Positions 1-11,618 of a DNA stretch of 64,000 nt are shown piece after piece. The position numbers and the translations under genes are program-made. Under the pieces are notes generated by a model. It saw nothing but the letters and a program-made list of their open reading frames with translations. It was not told where the DNA came from and searched no databases. The DNA lies in NCBI RefSeq assembly GCF_027942865.1, contig NC_134526.1, positions 19,201,784 through 19,265,783 of the forward strand, in the 5' to 3' direction. Origin of the DNA: Odontesthes bonariensis (Eukaryota; Chordata; Actinopteri; Atheriniformes; Atherinopsidae). Position 1 is the stretch's first letter. The number at the start of each line of letters is the position of its first letter.

Positions 1-57
1 GAAGAAAACTTTTCTCAGTGTTCTGCCATGAATTGTGTAGGTGTTGACTGTGGTTTC

Positions 58-80
58 TTTATAAAGAGGGAGATTTGCAT
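58..80 (-). promoter_or_regulatory. Promoter of a VC-family IGHV gene lying off the left edge
   Basis: Read on the minus strand there is a perfect Ig octamer ATGCAAAT (73-80) followed by a TATA box, TTTATAAA (58-65). The same arrangement precedes the VC gene at 5914-6360 (octamer 6479-6486, TATA 6464-6471), and the flanks match almost base for base at an offset of 6406. The leader and V exon it serves would lie at lower coordinates outside the window. Confidence 0.85.
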
Positions 81-1100
81 AGACCTCCCTCTGCAAAGTC
101 CAAGAGACGATGTGACGCAATAATCAGCGTCAGCGCCAAACTGTGGAGGAAACACTGAAATGTTTTTAAGCCAATTTCACAAAAGACACACAAGGAAAGT
201 AACAAAGTTTCATGTTCAACAACAATATCCTCAAGATAGTTTTCCAGTGAGTTTTCATTCATTTATTCGTGTATTTTGTATTAGTTTATTTAAGCCTATA
301 TCTCTCCTTGATTTCCACTTTTGTGTTGAAATTGCTGACTCTTTAGTCACTTCTCCTTCGGTCACCAGTTATTTTTTCAGGTCTTTCTGTTGGTTCTGTT
401 GCTTTGGAAGAATGAGAATAACCAGAGACTGGACTGATGTTGGTACACTGTCCAGAACATGTTCTTCTAGGTTTTTTTCTCTTCTTTAGTTCATATGAAA
501 ACTCAAATGAAAACAATTTAATTGTATCCACAAAGCAAACAATACTATCTGAAGCTGTAGTTTTATGAGCTCATTAATTAGTTTTTATGATGAAATGAAG
601 GTTGAAATAGGCTTTAAATATCAAGTCTGTTTAAGATAATTAAAACTAAAAAGGTTTCAGACTCAGGTTTTTTAAAAACACTGAATGCCTCAAATGAAAA
701 AAACAAAAACATGGAGAATGCTGAATTAATTATGCAAATTTTAGTTTTATATAGTTTTATATTTAGTTGAAATTTGTATTAATTCTCATATTTTATTGTG
801 GTTTTGTTCATTCATTCTCTTTTGGGAGAAGTTTTCTTTTTTCATTAAATTTCATAAAGAATTTTAAGGTTTGACTTTGATTATGTGTTTAGATTGTTCT
901 GTTTGATTATGGGACCAAAGAAATAGATATTTTATCCATTATTATTTTTTAGTGTCACAAAAAGAGACAAGAAACTCTGGAGAAAATGGCACACAATGAT
1001 TTCAAACAGAATGTTGAAGTATTTGCAAACAGCTTGCATGAAGTGGTTTGTCAGAATATTTGACTGTATATAGGGGAGTGTCACAGTGACAGCTGCAGTG
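81..1100. other. Spacer without a gene
   Basis: AT-rich sequence without a supported gene. It is a diverged copy of 6487-7340, with small deletions between the copies. Open frames here, such as one at 160-489 on the plus strand, are also present in the other copy but show no V motif and no splice structure. Confidence 0.6.
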
Positions 1101-1137
1101 TTTTGTGTACAGCTCTGTAGCTTCCTGTATCAATGTG

Positions 1138-1574
1138 GCCTTCGAGCACAATAATAAACAGCAGAGTCTTCAGTCATCAAGCTGTTCATCTGCAGATACA
1201 CTTGATCCTTGTTGTTGTCTCTTGAAATGGTGAAACGATTCTTGACAGAAGTGGAATAAGCTTTAGTGCTTCCACTGGGAGCAGAAATGTGGGCAGCCCA
1301 CTCCAGTCCTTTTCCTTCAGCTTGTCTGATCCAGCTGATATAAGCGTCACTATCAGATATTCCTGCATATGTACAGGTCAGTTTGTGGGATTCTCCAGGC
1401 ATTTTAACCACTGGTTCAGACTCAGTCAGAGTCTGACTGCAAACACCTGAGAGAAAAGCAGTGTGATCAGTGCAGAACCAAACAGAAAACTAGTAAACAG
1501 AGCAGTGCAGAAGTGTGATATTCACCAGAAACTGTTGAGAGCAGGAGAAACGTTACACATCCAGTTAAAGTCAT
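1138..1574 (-). CDS. IGHV: IGHV gene, divergent VA type, intact exons, weak heptamer
   Basis: Leader exon 1526-1574 encodes [17 protein letters not shown], a hydrophobic signal peptide, and ends at a GTGAAT donor. V exon 1138-1446 begins after a CAG acceptor in phase 1 and reads [14 protein letters not shown] onward. It keeps the first Cys (KLTC), [31 protein letters not shown] and [12 protein letters not shown]. The RSS is below par. The heptamer at 1131-1137 reads CACATTG on the minus strand, so the essential CAC is kept but the rest is altered. A 23-bp spacer leads to nonamer-like CACAAAACA (1099-1107). A perfect octamer ATGCAAAT lies at 1647-1654. The reading frame is intact, but the weak RSS makes frequent rearrangement doubtful (inference). 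A damaged copy is at 7395-7675. Confidence 0.88.
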
Positions 1575-2135
1575 CGTGGAAATGTGTTGTATGTCCGTCT
1601 GGTAGTTTGGCTGAAGTGAGTTGAATAAAAGATGGTTGGGAGTGAAATTTGCATTGACTCCTCCTCTCACTGTTTATGGAAATTTTGAGAAAAAAAATGT
1701 ATATAGTTTTTATTAATTGAAGGGATTTTGCCGTCTTACTTACTTATGAAGAGAGAAAAATGTTCAAAATGAGAAAATCATCATTAAATGGATGTTGTGT
1801 CTAATATTTTCTTATTGAAATCCGTGTTTTTTATTAGAGGAAATAATGCCAAACACAAAATAATACTTATGAAGTCTTCAGATTCAGTATTTGGTGTCAG
1901 GTTCCAAATCAATGTAGGAAACAACATTACTCACTGATCACATGAAATTGTATTGTTCAAATTGTTTGTGGCTACAGGCTGCAGCCGTTTAGTGCTTTCT
2001 GTCAGCATGCAGAAAATACATTTAAATGTTAGAATGAATTAAAATAATGGGTGCCAGTGAATTCCTCATAAGTATTTCCTGATGTCCTGTGAAAGGCCAT
2101 TTCTGTGGGAAGAATTAAAAACACAGCACATCCTT
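1558..2135. repeat. Block present three times (promoter plus upstream spacer)
   Basis: This stretch covers the leader start, octamer and ~480 bp upstream of the gene at 1138-1574. It recurs at about 3448-4023 and 7662-8240. The first and third copies belong to a V gene; the middle copy has no V exon. The remainder up to 2272 holds no gene. Confidence 0.8.
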
Positions 2136-2311
2136 TTCTGCGTTTTGTGATGAGGTGTGCAGCGTGACTTTTTCTTTTACCTTGTTGTTTTTGTTTTAAT
2201 GATTTTTGCTGTGAAAAGTAATCCTATTTCTCATGTGCTTTTTTCATATTCTGTATGACCTTTAATGTAACAGGATTTTGTACAGCTGTTCATTCAGCTT
2301 CAGTCACTGTG

Positions 2312-2757
2312 GGTGTCGAGCACAATAATAAACAGCAGAATCTTCAGTCTTCAGACTGCTCATCTGCAGATACAGCTGCTCTCTGCTGTTGTCTCTGGAG
2401 ATGGTAAACCGGCCTTGAACTGACTGAGAGTATCTGATTCTATCACTATCATATTCAATACTTGCGACCCACTCCAGTCCTTTTCCAGGAGCTTGTCTGA
2501 TCCAGGCCATCCAGGAGCTGCTGAATGAGACTCCAGAGGCTGTACAAGTCAGTCTGTGTGAGCTTCCAGGGTTTTTAACCGCTGGTTCAGACTCAGTCAG
2601 AGTCTGACCATCAACACCTGTCAATACAAAGAAAAATAAGAAAACACAATACATCACCATGATAACTTTGCATCTTCCCTTAAGCTGGTAACTTAAGGTA
2701 AAAGTCTTTACCTGCCCAACAGAGGATTATAAACAGCATTCCTACTCTACAGTCCAT
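2312..2757 (-). CDS. IGHV: IGHV gene, VA family, intact
   Basis: Leader exon 2712-2757 encodes [16 protein letters not shown] and ends at a GTAAAG donor. V exon 2312-2617 starts after a CAG acceptor with [18 protein letters not shown]. Both framework cysteines and the core Trp ([16 protein letters not shown]) are present. FR3 reads [17 protein letters not shown] and the exon ends in YYCARH. The RSS is textbook: CACAGTG at 2305-2311, 23-bp spacer, ACAAAATCC at 2273-2281. The octamer is the variant ATGCAAAA (2829-2836), typical of VA here. Nothing in the exons suggests loss of function. The closest paralogue in the window is 8416-8888, which shares the unusual CDR2 IEYDS.RIRYSQ. Confidence 0.92.
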
Positions 2758-2884
2758 CCTGTTCAACTACAGTATGTGTCCACTGTTCTCTATCATTCTG
2801 TGTTTAGTTGGTTAAATAAAAGTGGAAGTTTTGCATAAACTCCTCCTCACAGGGAGGAGAAAGCTGGACTCGAATAACTGATAT

Positions 2885-3055
2885 AATCACTTGATGGACA
2901 TCTGCAAAAGGATTAAGAAAGTGACAGATTTTCTCATCATGTATTGAAAGTACAAAAAATCACATTTTAATTGTTCAATTCTGTGTGAATCTAAAAACAC
3001 ACAAAAAACGTTTTGATTGTTCAGCACGGAAAGTGTATAGACCTCCCTCTTGCAC
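2885..3055 (-). pseudogene. Relic VC leader and promoter
   Basis: The stretch around 2885-2960 matches the intron/leader region of the VC gene at 5914-6360 (compare 6262-6330), including the donor context around TTTCTCA. At 3033-3050 a mutated octamer is followed by the ACCTCCCTCT tract that flanks VC octamers. No V exon accompanies it; the neighbour below is the VA gene at 2312. Confidence 0.6.
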
Positions 3056-3057
3056 TC

Positions 3058-3440
3058 TTCAAAGTGGCACCACTGAGTCTGATCAGATGATATCAAAACT
3101 CTATGTTTCAAACTGAAATCACTGTTTACGCCATCAGTCTTGTGACTATACACTGTTTCTAATGTGTTTATTTGTGCAAATCTTCTGAGAGCTCATCAAA
3201 TGAATCCGCCACTAGCAGCAAGATCAGAGGAACAGGGAATAAAGTCGATGCTTAAGCTGAGTCAAGTTCTTCTTCTTTTGCTGTTGAACTCTTCAACTTT
3301 TTTTTGCATGCAAGTAAAATTAATTGGATAAACCTTCATCTATTTTCTCTGACAAATAAGAACAATGAAAAAAAACTTGTTTAATATAAAACTCAAGTCA
3401 GAAAAAATTTAAGAAAAGTACACTGATAATGATTTCTGTC
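3058..3440. repeat. Duplicated block carrying a VB leader relic, copy 1
   Basis: Nearly identical to 4428-4810. About 3190-3260, read on the minus strand, resembles the VB leader exon (the CTGATCTTGCTGCTAGTGGC core against the VB CTGATACTGCTGCTGGCAGC), but the ATG is lost. No VB V exon is linked to it. Confidence 0.6.
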
Positions 3441-3445
3441 TTTGA

Positions 3446-3544
3446 TTCATCCAGTTAAAGTCATCGTGGAAATGTGTTGTACGTCCGTCTGGTAGTTCGG
3501 CTGAAGTGAGTTGAATAAAAGATGGTTCAAAGTGAAATTTGCAT
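3446..3544 (-). pseudogene. Orphan IGHV promoter and leader start without a V exon
   Basis: Middle copy of the triplicated block. It keeps the first codons of the MTLTG-type leader, with ATG around 3460-3462, and a perfect octamer ATGCAAAT at 3537-3544. The sequence switches to unrelated DNA inside the leader exon, so there is no donor, V exon or RSS. If the promoter is still active it would drive a non-Ig transcript (inference). Confidence 0.7.
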
Positions 3545-4427
3545 TGACTCCTTCTCTCACTGTTTAAGGAAATTCTGAGAAAAAAAAATGTAAATAGTTT
3601 TTATTAATTGAAGGGATTTTGCCGTCTTACTTACTTATGAAGAGAGAAAAATGTTCAAAATGAGAAAATCATCATTAAATGGATGGTGTGTCTAATATTT
3701 TCTTATTGAAATCCATGTTTTATATTAGAGGGAAATATGCCAAACACAAAATAATACTTATGAAATCTTCAGATTCAGTATTTGGTGTCAGGTTCCAAAT
3801 CAATGTAGGAAACAACATTACTCACTGATCACATGAAATTGTATTGTTCAAATTGTTCGTGGCTGCAGGCTGCAGCCGTTTAGTGCTTTCTGTCAGCATG
3901 CAGAAAATACATTTAATTGTTAGAATGAATGGAAAATAATGGGTGCCAGTGAATTCCTCATAAGTATTTCCTGATGTCCTGTGAAAGGCCATTTCTGTGG
4001 GAAGAATTAAAAACACAGCACATCCTTGTCTGCCCTCTAGAGTTTTAAAGCAGGGACTGCAACTTTTTCAACTTTAACAAGCTGTTTAGAGATGGTTACA
4101 TGTGAACATCTGCAATATATTAATTTCCCTGCTTTTCAGAAGCAGGTTCTGTTTGATATCACTGCTTAGACCAATATTCATTTGTTAGCAGACATAAGAA
4201 CTGATGTCGCTTCAGGAGAAGGTGAATCTCTACACTGACTTGTTGTAGAAAAGCAACCATCTGCCTCTCTGAATACAATAAATAATTATATAAATTACTG
4301 TTTTTATTATTATAATGATAAGAATAAGATAAATTCACATATACTCTGATTCAACCTGAGGCACAGCTGCAGTCAGTCTGTGAGGAAAAAACACACAGAA
4401 ACCTCACATGTGTAGCTTAAAGATTGT
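3545..4427. other. Spacer
   Basis: To about 4023 this is the upstream part of the triplicated block. From 4024 to 4427 it is AT-rich sequence in which I see no gene. Confidence 0.6.
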
Positions 4428-4810
4428 CAAAGTGGCACCACTGAGTCTGATCAGATGATATCAAAACTCTGTGTTTCAAACTGAAATCACTGTTTACGCC
4501 ATCAGTCTTGTGACTATTCACTGTTTCTAATGTGTTTACTTGTGAAAATCTTCTGAGAGCTCTTCAAATGAATCCGCCACTAGCAGCAAGATCAGAGGAA
4601 CAGGGAATAAAGTCGATGCTTAAGCTGAGTCAAGTTCTTCTTCTTTTGCTGTTGAACTCTGCAGCTTTTTTTTGCATGCAAGTAAAATGAATTGGATGAA
4701 CCTTCATCTATTTTCTCTGACAAATAAGAATCATGAAAATAACTGGTTTTATATAGAATTCAAGTCAGAAAAAATGTAAGAAAAGTACACTGATAATGAT
4801 TTTTGTCTTT
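4428..4810. repeat. Duplicated block carrying a VB leader relic, copy 2
   Basis: Partner of 3058-3440, with the same start-less VB leader relic at about 4555-4625. The distance between copies is ~1370 bp and includes the orphan promoter. From 4811 to 5338 I see only AT-rich spacer. Confidence 0.6.
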
Positions 4811-5345
4811 GATTCAGTATTAAAAATCAGAAGCTCTGCAGCTCAGTGATGAAACACACTGATGAAATGTAAAATTAGATTCACTCTTCCGTCATCCTCA
4901 TCTTATTAAACTCATATACACATCATTTTTGGTTAGCTTCCAAGCTTTAGACTTCAAAATCACCTTTTACAAATGAATAGAATAATCAAAGTCATAGTTT
5001 AATCTGTAGTTAGTTTTCAGCTCTCAGGATTTCATGATCATTCATTAAATATGAATCAACTGATCTGCTGTAATTATGTGATTAAACAGAGGAGAGGTAG
5101 GCTGTAAGTCAGAAAGTGAACCTATGATACATTTCTTAGTACAGTGTTAAACCATCTTATAGTGACCTACAATAACATGCAGCGTTAACATTAGCTAAAT
5201 CAACAAAGAAGACTATTGTAAATGTTATACTTGCTCTACAATCCACAAATACATTTGAATAATCTGCATGATGTGAGTTAGATAATCTTCTATCACTGAG
5301 CACAAATAGTGTTACTAAGGTCTGTAGATGTTTTGTATCACCGTG

Positions 5346-5545
5346 GCTCTGTCCCACAGTAATGAACAGCTGTGTCCTCAGGCTGCAGAATGGGTCCTGT
5401 TATTCTCACTGTTCTGAACTTGTTCTTGAGAGCATAATTTTGGGTTTAGCCTCCTCCTCCTCACTGATTAAAGATCCACTCCACTGGTTTTTCATCCTGC
5501 TGTCTGATCCAACTTGTTGCACAGCTCTCATCAGTCACAGAATAA
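5346..5545 (-). pseudogene. VB-family IGHV pseudogene
   Basis: Homologous to the FR2-FR3 part of VB genes such as 10261-10573. The heptamer position holds CACGGTG (5339-5345) and no good nonamer is seen 22-23 bp further. Against the intact genes a 24-bp stretch of FR3 is missing (the segment encoding SRDTSAAT), the CDR2 region is scrambled, and homology stops before FR1. No leader is attached. Confidence 0.75.
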
Positions 5546-5913
5546 ATATTAAAAATATGACTGATATCATTGTTAGTTTTACATTATTGACCATAAAACT
5601 TGCTTTCATCTTCCTTTTTGTAGTAATATTGCAACTGCAAAGACAAATTTGAAGGTCATAACCACGGAGCAGGATGTGTGGGGATTGTGGACATAAATGG
5701 GAATTTTCATGTGAAGAAAATGAGTGCAGCTCTCTGAGAGAGTGACCTGAAAGCAGATTAGAAATGATAGATAATCAGGTAATGGATATTTTTTTATATG
5801 TATCAACATTCTTTTGGAATAGTTGACAAAGTACAGATGCCACTGAGAACACATTGCCACTTGTTGTGTTTGAAGGTTTTTGTTCAGCTCCTCCTCTGTC
5901 TTCAGTCACTGTG

Positions 5914-6360
5914 CTTTGTCGAGCACAGAAGTAAACAGCAGAATCTTCTGCTGTCAGGCTCCTGATCTCCAGGTACTGAGTGCTGCTGGGCACATTTTCA
6001 GTCATGTGGAAACGGCTTTGAAAGGAACTGGCATAGCTAGCAGAATTTGAACCAGTGCTCATCCATCCGATCCACTCCAGAGCTCTCCCTGGTCTCTGTC
6101 GTATCCAGCCCATATTGTAGCTTGTCATGCTGTAACCAGAAATTACACATGACATCTTCACTGTGTCTCCAGGTCTTTTGACCTCAGATGGAGACTGGTC
6201 CAGTTTGATCTGACTCCAGACTCCTGGAAGAAAACAAAACCTGACCATCATTCATCAAAAATCACTTGACGAATATTTCAAAAAGAATTAAAAAGTGACA
6301 GATTTTCTCACCATGTACAGAAAGTAGAAATAATAAACTCCACATAATTCTATTGTCCAT
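5914..6360 (-). CDS. IGHV: IGHV gene, VC family, intact
   Basis: Leader exon 6312-6360 encodes [17 protein letters not shown] with a GTGAGA donor. V exon 5914-6223 follows a CCAG acceptor and reads [20 protein letters not shown]. It keeps [41 protein letters not shown] and [15 protein letters not shown]3 lacks the usual RFTISRD. The RSS is the best in the window: CACAGTG (5907-5913), 23-bp spacer, consensus ACAAAAACC (5875-5883). The promoter has a perfect octamer (6479-6486) and a TATA box (6464-6471). It probably yields functional V segments (inference). Confidence 0.92.
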
Positions 6361-6486
6361 TCTGTTAGTCTGCTGTGAAGTTCTGTCAAACTGATGTGAA
6401 AAGCATGAAGAAAACTTTTCTCAGTGTTCTGCCATGAATTGTGTAGGTGTTGACTGTGGTTTCTTTATAAAGAGGGAGATTTGCAT

Positions 6487-7330
6487 AGACCTCCCTCTGC
6501 GAAGTCTAAGAGACGATGTGAGGCAATAATCAGCAGCGTCAAACTGTGGAGGAAACACTGAAATGTTTTTAAGCCAATTTCACAAAAGACACACAAGGAA
6601 AGTAACAAAGTTTCATGTTCAACAACAATATCCTCAAGATAATTTTCCAGTGAGTTTTAATTCATTTCTTCGTGTATTTTTCATTTGTTTATTTAAGCCT
6701 ATATCTCTCTTTGATTTCCACTTTTTTGTTGAAATTCCTGACTCTTTAGTCACTTCTCCTTCGGTCACTTCAGTTATTTTTTCAGGTCTTTCAGTTGGTT
6801 CTGTTGCTTTGGAAGAATGAGAATAACCAGAGACTGGACTGATGTTGGTACACTGTCCAGAACATGTTCTTCTAGGTTTTTTTCTCTTCTTTAGTTCATA
6901 TGAAAACTCAAATTCAAACTATTTAATTGTATCCACAAAGCAAACAATACTATCTGAAGTTGTAGTTTTATATAATTAAAACTAAAAAGGTTTCAGACTC
7001 GGGTTTTTTTGCAAGTTTTATATTTAATAATTTTTTTTATTAATTCTAATTTTTCATTGTAGTTTCATTCATTCTCTTTTGGGAGAAGTTTTCTTTTTTC
7101 ATTAAATTTCATGAAGAATTTTAAAGTTTGACTTTCATTATGTGTTTAGATTGTTCTGTTTGATTATGGGGCCAAAGAAATGGATATTTATCCATTATTA
7201 TTATTTAGTGTCACAAAAAGAGGCAAGAAACTCTGGAGAAAATGGCACACAATGATTTCAAACAGAATGTTTAAGTATTTGAAAACAACTTGCATGAAGT
7301 GGTTTGTCAGAATATTTGACTGTATATAGG
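6487..7330. other. Spacer, second copy of the left-edge block
   Basis: Duplicate of about 81-1085 with some internal deletions. No supported gene. Confidence 0.6.
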
Positions 7331-7394
7331 GGAGTGTCACAGTGACAGCTGCAGTGTTTTGTGTACAGCTCTGTAGCTTCCTGTATCAATGTAT

Positions 7395-7675
7395 CAACCC
7401 ACTCCAGTCCTTTTCCTTCAGCTTGTCTGATCCAGCTGATATAAGCGTCACTATCAGATATTCCTGCATATGTACAGGTCAGTTTGTGGGATTCTCCAGG
7501 CATTTTAACCACTGGTTCAGACTCAGTCAGAGTCTGACTGCAAACACCTGAGAGAAAAGCAGTGTGATCAGTGCAGAACCAAACAGAAAACTAGTAAACA
7601 GAGCAGTGCAGAAGTGTGATATTCACCAGAAACTGTTGAGAGCAGGAGAAACGTTACACATCCAGATAAAGTCAT
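7395..7675 (-). pseudogene. IGHV pseudogene, truncated copy of the gene at 1138-1574
   Basis: Leader exon 7627-7675 ([17 protein letters not shown]) and octamer 7748-7755 are intact, and the V exon starts normally at 7547. About 130 bp are missing from CDR2 through FR3 and the heptamer. The sequence jumps from GKGLEWV directly into the RSS spacer of the parent gene, so the second Cys and the signal are lost. The breakpoint lies where the two sides share a short TATCAA/TGTATCAA-like stretch, which suggests a microhomology deletion (inference). Confidence 0.88.
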
Positions 7676-8415
7676 CGTGGAAATGTGTCGTACGTCCGTC
7701 TGGTAGTTTGGCTGAAGTGAGTTGACTAAAAGATGGTTGAGAGTGAAATTTGCATTGACTCCTCCTCTCACTGTTTAAGGAAATTCTGAGAAAAAAAATG
7801 TAAATAGTTTTTATCAATTGAAGGGATTTTGCCGTCTTACTTACTTATGAAGAGAGAAAAATGTTCAAAATGAGAAAATCATCATTAAATGAATGTTGTG
7901 TATAATATTTTCTTATTGAAATCCATTTTTTAAATTAGAGGAAATAATGCCAAACACAAAATAATACTTATGAAGTCTTCAGATTCAGTATTTGGTGTCA
8001 GGTTCCAAATCAATGTAGAAAACAACATTACTCACTGATCACATGAAATTGTATTGTTCCAATTGTTCGTGGCTACAGGCTGCAGCCGTTTAGTGCTTTC
8101 TGTCAGCATGCAGAAAATACATTTAAATGTTAGAATGAATGAAAAATAATGGGTGCCAGTGAATTCCTCATAAGTATTTCCTGATGTCCTGTGAAAGGCC
8201 ATTTCTGTGGGAAGAATTAAAAACACAGCACATCCTTTTTCTGTGTTTTGTGATGAGGTGTGCAGCGAGAGTTTTTCTTTTACCTTGTTGTTTCTGTTTT
8301 AATGATTTTTGTTGTGAAAAGTAATCCTATTTCTCACGTAGCTTTTTCCATATTCTGTATGACCTTTAATGTAACAGGATTTTGTACAGCTGTTCATTCA
8401 GCTTCAGTCACTGTG

Positions 8416-8888
8416 GGTCTCGAGCACAATAATAAACAGCAGAATCTTCAGTCTTCAGACTGCTCATCTGCAGATACAGCTGCTCTCTGCTGTTGTCTCT
8501 GGAGATGGTAAACCGGCCTTGAACTGACTGAGAGTATCTGATTCTGGCACTATCATATTCAATAGTTGCGACCCACTCCAGTCCTTTTCCAGGAGCCTGT
8601 CTCACCCAGCCCATCCAGTAGCTGCTGAATGTGAATCCAGAGGCTGTACAGGTCAGTCTGTGTGAGCTTCCAGGGTTTTTAACCACTGATTCAGACTCAG
8701 TCAGAGTCTGACCATCAACACCTGTCAGGACAAAGAAAAAGATACATTTTGTATGCTGCTGTTGTTCTAAGATTGTTCAACTAAAATAAAGAAAATATTC
8801 TCTTGCTTTAAGCTGGTGGACATTTTCAGTGAAACTCTTTACCTGCCCAGCAGATGGTTATGACCAGAATCACTGTTCCATATTCCAT
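8416..8888 (-). CDS. IGHV: IGHV gene, VA family, intact
   Basis: Leader exon 8843-8888 encodes [16 protein letters not shown], the leader used by most VA genes downstream. V exon 8416-8721 reads [18 protein letters not shown] and keeps [33 protein letters not shown] and YYCARD. The CDR2 [12 protein letters not shown] ties it to the gene at 2312. RSS: CACAGTG (8409-8415), 23 bp, ACAAAATCC (8377-8385). Octamer variant ATGCAAAA at 8960-8967, with a TATA-like TTAAATATAAG nearer the gene. No defect seen. Confidence 0.92.
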
Positions 8889-9141
8889 CTTGTTAAACTA
8901 CAGTATGTGTCCACTGTTCTCTGTCCTGCTGTTTTTAGTCGGTTAAATATAAGTGGAAGTTTTGCATGAACTCCACCTCTCAGGGAGGAGGAACTTGAAA
9001 TCCAGACAACTGGTAAACCTGAAGATTTTATGTAGTCAGTGCTCTGAGTTATATATGTTTATAACATATTTCTGCTTCTGCTCAGCACAGTGTTATTGTG
9101 AAGTAGGTTTTGAGTAACCTTTATTTGCATATCAATGATTA

Positions 9142-9257
9142 CCTGTCATAAAGAAAAATAAAAGCAACTGTCCTGTACAACAGTCCATCATTTAAAGGAT
9201 GTGTTTGTCATCCTGCCTCAGGTGGTATAAGCATTGGAAGGTACTGAAGATTTGCAT
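9142..9257 (-). pseudogene. Relic VA leader and promoter
   Basis: The segment 9142-9192 resembles the VA leader of the 47254 gene (GTCCTGTA, CCATCAT) but the coding frame is lost. A perfect octamer ATGCAAAT follows at 9250-9257. No V exon remains downstream of it. Confidence 0.55.
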
Positions 9258-9409
9258 TGACTCCTCTCATAAAGAGAATATAAAAAAAAGGTATCATGGG
9301 TTAAAACTGGAGGACAGGTAGTACAGGAATATCCGACAAGTTAGTAAATTTAAAGATCACGCTTTAATGTGTGAAAAAGTATTTCGCAAAGGACAGTGTC
9401 TAAATTCTT

Positions 9410-10200
9410 ATCATTTGATTTATACATGCTCATCTTAGTGAGAAAGGCCTTTTCCTTACCATATATTGTCAAACTATTCTACAAATAAAAATGTTAGGTG
9501 AAAGATGACACGTGCATATGTGTGTTTTGCCTGAGTCCATCTGACAAATGAGGATTTATCTGATCTCAGTTTTTTACACTAATTGTAGTCTCCTCCACTC
9601 ATTTTTGATGACCGGTCATTTTTGACCAGGAACACCAAGAGTGTACAAAAGCTGAATAAAACACTCACAAAACTATGCATATCAGTACAATTTATTTTGT
9701 GTGTTTGAAATCTCTTTGTGGCCAAAGTCATGGAATCTTACGATCAAATTAACTACATTTTTCAGAGATAAAACTTTTAAGTCGGTCAAATTTGACCAGA
9801 GCACAACATGAGGGTGAAGGAGAGGACTCTACAGTGACTTCATTGAAGTTAGCTTTATTTTAAGTCAGCTTTGTGAATCATAATTTTCTATCTGGTCACC
9901 TGGAAACATGAAAAAGATGTCATCGCTGAGTAAAAATGTCTCATAACTCAAAGCTCTTGATGTAGTCTGATGGTAAAATGGTAATGATAAGAATTTAAGT
10001 AATAACATCAACAAAAATAATAATAATAATAATTGTAATGACAACAGTAATGATTTAGTGTATTTCAACTGAATATATTTGGCACTGTCTTTGTTAACAT
10101 TGATTAAATATGTGTTTAAGTTTCATTATATGTGCAAGTGTGTTCGTGGTTGTTTTATAATAATACACATAATGTTTTATTCATATCCACATGTTTACAT
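9410..10200. repeat. Segmental duplicate shared with 26925-27700
   Basis: Both copies sit just 3' of a VB gene and share a pair of GGTCA...TGACC inverted motifs (about 9610-9640 and 9784-9800) that could mark a small decayed transposon. They also share an AAT-rich run near 10010-10035. The leucine-rich frame at 9865-10068 is a product of that simple sequence. No gene seen. Confidence 0.65.
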
Positions 10201-10260
10201 TTGACTATCTTGCTGGCTCATCAGTATTTGTGCAGGTCTGTAATGTTTTGTATCACTGTG

Positions 10261-10712
10261 GCTCGATAACGTGCACAGTAATAAACAGCTGTGTCCTCAG
10301 GCTGCAGATTCTGTCCTGTTATTGTCACTGTTGCTGCAGAAGTGTCTCTGCTGCCACTGAACTTGTTCTTCAGAGCGTTATTTTGGGCTAAGCTTCCTGA
10401 TGCCCACATAGTAAAAATCCACTCCAGTCCTTTTCCTTCACGCTGTCTGATCCATCCTGTTCCGTAGCTGCCATCAGTCAAAGAATAACCAGAGACCCGA
10501 CAGGTGATGGTCAAAGTCTGTCCAGGCTGCACAACCTTTGATTCTGGCTGGATGAGATCAATACTGTGGACACCTGTGGAAACACAAATCAACATTACCT
10601 CCATCATTCATGTGAATATTCAGTGTTTCTGATGTGATTATTAGTGGGAATCCACTGAAAGCTCCTCACAGGATCCAGCTGCCAGCAGCAGTATCAGAGT
10701 TAAAGAGAACAT
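10261..10712 (-). CDS. IGHV: IGHV gene, VB family, intact
   Basis: Leader exon 10670-10712 encodes MFSLTLILLLAAGS and splits a Cys codon at the GTGAGG donor. V exon 10261-10573 reads VHSIDLIQPESKVVQPGQ. It has LTITC, a long CDR1 (SLTDGSYG), TGWIRQREGKGLEWIF, CDR2 MWASGSL, NKFSGSRDTSAATVTITGQN and [11 protein letters not shown]. The FR3 is typical of this distinct family. RSS: CACAGTG (10254-10260), a 22-bp spacer, and nonamer ACAAATACT (10223-10231). Perfect octamer at 10796-10803. It forms the first VB-VA cassette with 11619-12079. Exons appear functional. Confidence 0.92.
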
Positions 10713-11618
10713 GGTTGATGCTGAAGCTGAACTGATGTGAACTCTGCTGTCCTCTCACTGACACACAGAGACACGCTTCCTTTTAAGCAATCTTTATTTG
10801 CATATTGTTGAATATGTTTTTTTTAATAATTTGCATTAATTTCATCGTGATTCTAAAATAAGTTTGATTTTTCATTGAAAAGCTCAGACATAAATGAAAA
10901 TCTTGATTGTTATTTGAATAAATCGGTAACACGGCTATAATTAGATTTAATTTGCAAATTTTCATGGAAACTCAAAAGTTAGTTGCTGCTGATGTATAAC
11001 AAATAAATGCTGTATGAGATAGAATATTTTAGAATAAAAATAAGTATTTGTAAATATTGCCAGCATCATAATAAGCCCACTAAACCATCTTAAGAAAGCA
11101 GACAAATGATTTCAATTCATATATTTAATTGTACATTGTTGTTGCTATCTTTGTTTTACCTAAAATTTATTTATTAAGAGGAGGAAAATTCACCACAAAG
11201 ATTAAGGAACATAAGAATAAAGAGCATCTCCATCAGATTATTATGAATCATCAATTAATTTCTGACATGATGCTGTAGCAGTCATTTCTAATATAAGAAT
11301 AAAACATTGACACTAACTGCCCTCTAGTGTTCAGAACAGCACTTTAGTTCTCACTGAAAATGTATAATTCTATATGTATTCATTCCATAACATGAATGTA
11401 GTAATTGGCTTTCATGTGAAAAAGTGATGCATGCAAGAATATTTTAATTAAATTAGCTTCTCTTTTTATATTTATTCATTTTGTGTAATGATCTGCCTCA
11501 GAGAAACTTTCTGCTATTTCCTTAACACCAGCATTGACATAGATGTGATACATTCTTATATTGTCGTCAGGGCACAGAGAGATTTTGTACAGCTGTTCAA
11601 TTGACTTCAGTCACTGTG

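Noticed and set aside
9865-10068. Leucine-rich small membrane protein.
   Set aside because: Produced by an AAT-rich simple repeat read on the minus strand; no start context or homologue pattern.
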